NCBI GenBank assembly: GCA_964459445.1
Contig: CAYWMP010000214.1
Coordinates: 1-9,336, forward strand
DNA: 9,336 nt
Source of the DNA: CAYWMP01 sp964459445
GTDB lineage: Bacteria > Desulfobacterota > DSM-4660 > Desulfatiglandales > HGW-15
Reading direction: 5' to 3'
Shown: one piece after another, positions 6,738 to 9,336 of the stretch
Layout: each line of letters opens with the position of its first letter
Position numbering within the stretch: the first letter of the stretch is position 1
Notes under the pieces: generated by a model
The model's input: only the letters and a program-made list of their open reading frames with translations
The model's database searches: none
What the model was told of the DNA's origin: nothing
Program-made: the position numbers and the translations under genes

Positions 6738-7952
6738 TTATTTGTTATCCCTAATCGTCACCTCCTTTCCGTCTTTAATCACGTGTATCGGGGGCTCGTG
6801 GTATGCCAGGGCCTCCCAGATCTCTTTGACATCCAGTACAACCAGGTTTGCCTTGTTGCCCTCTTTCATATCGAATTCTTTAATGGCCATCGCACGGGCT
6901 GCATTGGTGGTAATCAGGTCATAGAGAATTTCCATGTCGTCATAGGTTGTCATCCACATGAGGTGGGATGCAAGGAAGGCGACCTCCAGCATGTTGTTTC
7001 TGCCGTAGGGATAATAGGCATCGGCGATATCGTCCTGCCCGAGGGCTATGGCAACGCCTTCGTCATAAAGATCTCTGACACGGGCATAGAGGGGGCCGGT
7101 ATGGGGATCGCTTACGATGCCGATTTCACCCTTCTTTAGCAAGGCGACGATTTTGCGAAAATAGGGTTCCGCGTAAAGGGCCATGGCACGAGCGTGGTGA
7201 ACCATCACCCTCCCCTCCCAACCTTCCTTGATCGTCTTAACGGCAAGCATCTCCAAGGTGCGGAGTCCCGCGTCTCCGGCGTCATCGATAAGCATAGACA
7301 CATCTTTATCGTACTTTTTCGCCAACTCGAACATAAGGTCAATGTGCTTCTGAGAATCCTCATCCGTATACTCGATCCATGGGATGCCTCCAACAACGTC
7401 CGCTCCCAGATCCATGGCCTCCCGGATATAATCCTCTGCGCCCGGATCCCGCACGACCCCGTCTTGAGGAAAGGCAACGACCTGAATTTCCACCGCGTCC
7501 TTAAACTCATCTCGCGCCTTTATCAGGGCCTTTACCCCCTCCAGTTTGGCCTTCGTGTCCGTATCCGCAAGGGCCCTGATATGGGTGTTTCCATATTTGA
7601 CCGCGAGTTTAACCGCCCTTCTCACATTTTCGATGATCCAGCTCTCATCATATTGCTCCTTGACTTTCGAAGCGAGCTCAATCGCCGTCATGGCCTGCCC
7701 CATCGTGCCAGCGTGATAGGAGCTCAAAGCCTTGGTCCCAATCATCGGCAATGTGTAGACCTTGCAAAGATGCAGATGACCATTCACATAGGATTCGGTG
7801 ACCAGATTACCGGCAGCGTCGATCACAGTTGCGGCCTCGACCTCCAGGCCTTTGTCTATACCCGAATATCTGCCGTCTTTGATTCCTATATTGACGAGAT
7901 CGTCACCAGAGAATCGCGTTTTGGCATTTTTAATCAATATGTCCAGAGCCAT
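6738..7952 (-). CDS. Cytosine-deaminase-like amidohydrolase, divergent metal site
   Basis: A 404-residue cytosolic amidohydrolase-superfamily protein. It has the usual N-terminal beta-sandwich segment (MALDILIKNAKTRF...), then HLH at 59-61 in NGHLHLCKVY, IQVVAFPQDG at 156-165 (CodA: LQIVAFPQEG), HH at 252-253 (counterpart of the CodA active-site His246) and GQDDIADAYYPYGRNNML at 305-322 (CodA: GHDD...YPLGTANML) with D307 as a metal ligand. The sandwich returns at the C-terminus (KANLVVLD). By eye-alignment the CodA ligand His214 is L221 and catalytic Glu217 is D224, so the metal site is altered. Overall similarity suggests deamination or amide/amine hydrolysis of a heterocycle; the substrate is unknown. 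The start is fixed by GAGGAGA five bases before ATG 7952. Confidence 0.85.
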   Translation of the reverse strand: MALDILIKNAKTRFSGDDLVNIGIKDGRYSGIDKGLEVEAATVIDAAGNLVTESYVNGHLHLCKVYTLPMIGTKALSSYHAGTMGQAMTAIELASKVKEQYDESWIIENVRRAVKLAVKYGNTHIRALADTDTKAKLEGVKALIKARDEFKDAVEIQVVAFPQDGVVRDPGAEDYIREAMDLGADVVGGIPWIEYTDEDSQKHIDLMFELAKKYDKDVSMLIDDAGDAGLRTLEMLAVKTIKEGWEGRVMVHHARAMALYAEPYFRKIVALLKKGEIGIVSDPHTGPLYARVRDLYDEGVAIALGQDDIADAYYPYGRNNMLEVAFLASHLMWMTTYDDMEILYDLITTNAARAMAIKEFDMKEGNKANLVVLDVKEIWEALAYHEPPIHVIKDGKEVTIRDNK

Positions 7953-7991
7953 GGGTGTCTCCTCACTTTAAGAGATTAAATAGATCCGTCA

Positions 7992-8020
7992 TTTCTAACA
8001 GCCCTCCCCGGCGGTGTCAA
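7992..8020 (-). promoter_or_regulatory. Sigma70-like promoter candidate for the amidohydrolase gene
   Basis: On the minus strand a perfect -35 box TTGACA (8020-8015) is followed after 17 bases by TAGAAA (7997-7992, four of six consensus matches). Transcription would start near 7985, leaving a leader of about 33 bases before ATG 7952 with room for the ribosome binding site at 7958-7964. The -35 box lies in the upper stem and loop of the hairpin at 8008-8036. It could allow the amidohydrolase and transporter to be expressed apart from the cyclase. Confidence 0.4.
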
Positions 8021-8036
8021 TGCAGTGCGCCGCCGG
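8008..8036. promoter_or_regulatory. GC-rich hairpin between cyclase and amidohydrolase genes
   Basis: CCGGCGG (8008-8014) pairs with CCGCCGG (8030-8036), extended by three more pairs (two G-T wobbles) around a nine-base loop. No T-run follows on the minus strand. The stem core is identical to that of the hairpin at 5419-5447, in another spacer of the same gene cluster. Confidence 0.55.
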
Positions 8037-8050
8037 AAAGCCGTTCGCTC

Positions 8051-8923
8051 TTATTTCTTCCTTGCTTCTTCATGAATCCAGGGATTCAACTCACCGGCAA
8101 TATCTCCAAACTTGGTAAGCTCCGCCTTTTTCTTCTTTGCCATGAGCTCATCGTACCGATCGTCTTCGACCATGGCCACCATCCGGCAGATACTGGATTC
8201 GCCATCCACAAACCGCCAGGGAAAGCAGCCGATAGTTACACGCTGATTCAAAAGAAGATCCATATCCCCGCCAAGGCATTCCGCATGGATGATCCCTTTG
8301 TTGAACATCTCAATATGCATAAGCTGGTATTTATCATCCGAGAAAAAATCTTCCATACTTTGCCCAAATTTCTTTTGAAAAAAGGCCTCAGCCTCTTTGG
8401 CCTGCCTGGGCATCCAGTTTCTAATAATGGTGTTCATGGGATGGTCCGCACTACCGCAGTCCACGCCGATCCAACGCAATTTTTTATTCTTGGCCCATAC
8501 TGAAAACTCCCGATCCGGCCCAGGATGCTTGACCATATAGCGAATCTCATCGGCCGTAGGCTGATCCCAGCCATAATGATGATATCCCGTATGGATGATG
8601 AGGATATCCCCCTCCTTGACCTCTACCCGTTCTTCGACCTGTTCCGAAGTATAGACATCATAATCCTCCGTGCAGTCGGAAAGATCCACTACCACGCCTT
8701 CGTGAACCAGAAAATCGAGCTCCAGGGAAGCAATGTCCTTTCCCGGGGTGTAAAAATGAATTTCCCCATCCAGATGGGTACCCACATGGTTTGAGTGGGT
8801 TAAAAGCATACCGTTGGCGCCATTGGGCGCCAGTCTCTTGAAATACTTCACCTGCAATGGCTCGTAAGTCGGCCACGGGGGTGTTGCAATGCCTAAAGGT
8901 ACTGTTAGATCAATGAATTTCAT
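8051..8923 (-). CDS. Cyclase/kynurenine-formamidase-family metal-dependent hydrolase
   Basis: A 290-residue protein of the PF04199 cyclase family, which includes KynB formamidase and isatin hydrolase; these open lactams or cleave N-formyl groups with divalent metal. The start MKFIDLTVPLGIATPPWP is typical. The metal motif reads H46-V-G-T-H50-L-D52-G-E-I-H56-F, matching HxGTHxDxPxH except that Pro is replaced by Glu54. Further family blocks are DILIIHTGY (106-114), WIGVDCGSADHP (151-162) and IIHAECLGGD (211-220, probable active-site Glu215). It is longer than KynB (about 210 residues), as in many uncharacterised cyclases. ATG 8923 has an excellent GAGGAGGA four bases upstream. It is the first gene of the cluster, 98 bp before the amidohydrolase. 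Confidence 0.88.
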   Translation of the reverse strand: MKFIDLTVPLGIATPPWPTYEPLQVKYFKRLAPNGANGMLLTHSNHVGTHLDGEIHFYTPGKDIASLELDFLVHEGVVVDLSDCTEDYDVYTSEQVEERVEVKEGDILIIHTGYHHYGWDQPTADEIRYMVKHPGPDREFSVWAKNKKLRWIGVDCGSADHPMNTIIRNWMPRQAKEAEAFFQKKFGQSMEDFFSDDKYQLMHIEMFNKGIIHAECLGGDMDLLLNQRVTIGCFPWRFVDGESSICRMVAMVEDDRYDELMAKKKKAELTKFGDIAGELNPWIHEEARKK

Positions 8924-9259
8924 GATTTCCTCCTCACTTAACTAATCTTTTCAAATACCAACGAAGCGTCAATAAATAATTCTGTTCTATGTTCAGGATT
9001 TTAGGGTTCAAGGTTCAGCGCCGCCTCTGGCCGCCTAAGCGGCCAGTTTGATCAAAAAACTGACTCCAGCGTTGCTTAGTCAGATACGAGAAGTTCAGGG
9101 TTCAGAAGTTGAAAGATAACGCCCTGAATATAGAATTTCCATGCAAACATCCATTGAACGGGGACTCAAACGTCGGATCGCTTTGGATCATTCTTGAATA
9201 ATCAACCTATGAACCTTGAACGGGGAACCTCTGAACCTAAGTGCATTTATGCCCCTATC
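8924..9259. repeat. Gene-free, repeat-rich spacer upstream of the cluster
   Basis: There is no credible gene in these 336 bp. GTTCAAGGTTCA (9006-9017) has a perfect inverted copy at 9210-9221. Related direct units occur at 8991-9018 and 9092-9104 (GTTCAGGGTTCAG), and TTGAACGGGGA is present at both 9154-9164 and 9216-9226. This resembles a degenerate dispersed repeat. The promoter and any regulator site of the operon should lie in its first 100 bases, but I see no convincing operator. Confidence 0.5.
9027..9046. repeat. Perfect 8-bp GC hairpin
   Basis: CTGGCCGC and GCGGCCAG pair perfectly around the loop CTAA. Only TTTG follows on the plus strand, and there is no T-run after the stem on the minus strand, so it is a weak terminator at best for the gene ending at 9260. 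Confidence 0.55.
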
Positions 9260-9336
9260 CTATTCCCTGTATCTGGCTGCGAATGCCTCCAAGGCGTCAT
9301 GGAAGCATGATTCCGGCGGTTTGACCAATCCGGCGC
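9260..9336 (-). CDS. C-terminal end of an unidentified protein
   Basis: Reading the minus strand from the window edge, one frame gives AGLVKPPESCFHDALEAFAA and then RYRE before a TAG at 9262-9260. The amphipathic helix-like composition and the same orientation as the cluster make a real gene end plausible. The other two minus frames look less protein-like. Too little is visible for a function, and whether it belongs to the same transcription unit is unclear, as a 336-bp spacer follows. Confidence 0.4.
   Translation of the reverse strand, partial: AGLVKPPESCFHDALEAFAARYRE

Noticed and set aside
7194..7979. Plus-strand frame of 261 codons
   Set aside because: It is antisense to the amidohydrolase, with no motifs and no ribosome binding site.
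8944..8972. Minus-strand TTGACG, 17 bases, AAGATT as a promoter for the cyclase gene
   Set aside because: The -10 box matches at only three of six positions, and transcription would begin at the edge of the ribosome binding site, leaving almost no leader.
9027..9046. Hairpin as an intrinsic terminator
   Set aside because: There is no run of T on either side in the right orientation; it is listed only as a hairpin.

Overview
The window looks like a piece of a Gram-negative bacterial chromosome of moderate GC content. A deltaproteobacterial (Desulfobacterota-like) host is my guess, from the style of the intergenic repeats and the Y1 transposases. It is a guess, not something the sequence proves. 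The Gram-negative reading rests on a binding protein with a plain signal peptide and no lipobox cysteine.

Left part (1-1763): an island of mobile-element remains. It opens with a frameshifted scrap of one Y1/REP-type transposase (1-109). Next comes the N-terminal third of an unrelated IS transposase (177-488), cut off exactly where an apparently intact element begins. That element (489-1591) has imperfect 28-bp inverted ends around a complete HUH/Y1 transposase gene with a DnaA-domain-IV-like C-terminus (560-1561). It is followed by about 125 bp of tandem strong hairpins (1595-1717) with no gene.

Main part (1764-8923): a minus-strand catabolic and transport cluster. In transcription order it encodes a cyclase/kynurenine-formamidase-family metal hydrolase (8923-8051), a cytosine-deaminase-like amidohydrolase (7952-6738), a BMP/PnrA-family periplasmic binding protein (6446-5460), a two-domain ABC ATPase (5289-3769) and two RbsC/NupP/NupQ-like permeases (3772-2708 and 2711-1764). 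The last three genes overlap by 4 bp (ATGA junctions), so they are surely co-transcribed. The spacers of 98, 291 and 170 bp carry GC-rich hairpins or a repeat. The natural reading is uptake of a nucleobase- or nucleoside-like heterocycle, then deamination or amide hydrolysis and ring opening. The amidohydrolase appears to lack a canonical metal-ligand histidine and the cyclase motif is slightly altered, so the true substrate may be unusual.

Right edge (8924-9336): about 335 bp of repeat-rich intergenic DNA (GTTCA-type direct and inverted repeats and a perfect GC hairpin), then the last codons of another minus-strand gene. No tRNA, rRNA, CRISPR array or convincing intrinsic terminator was seen.
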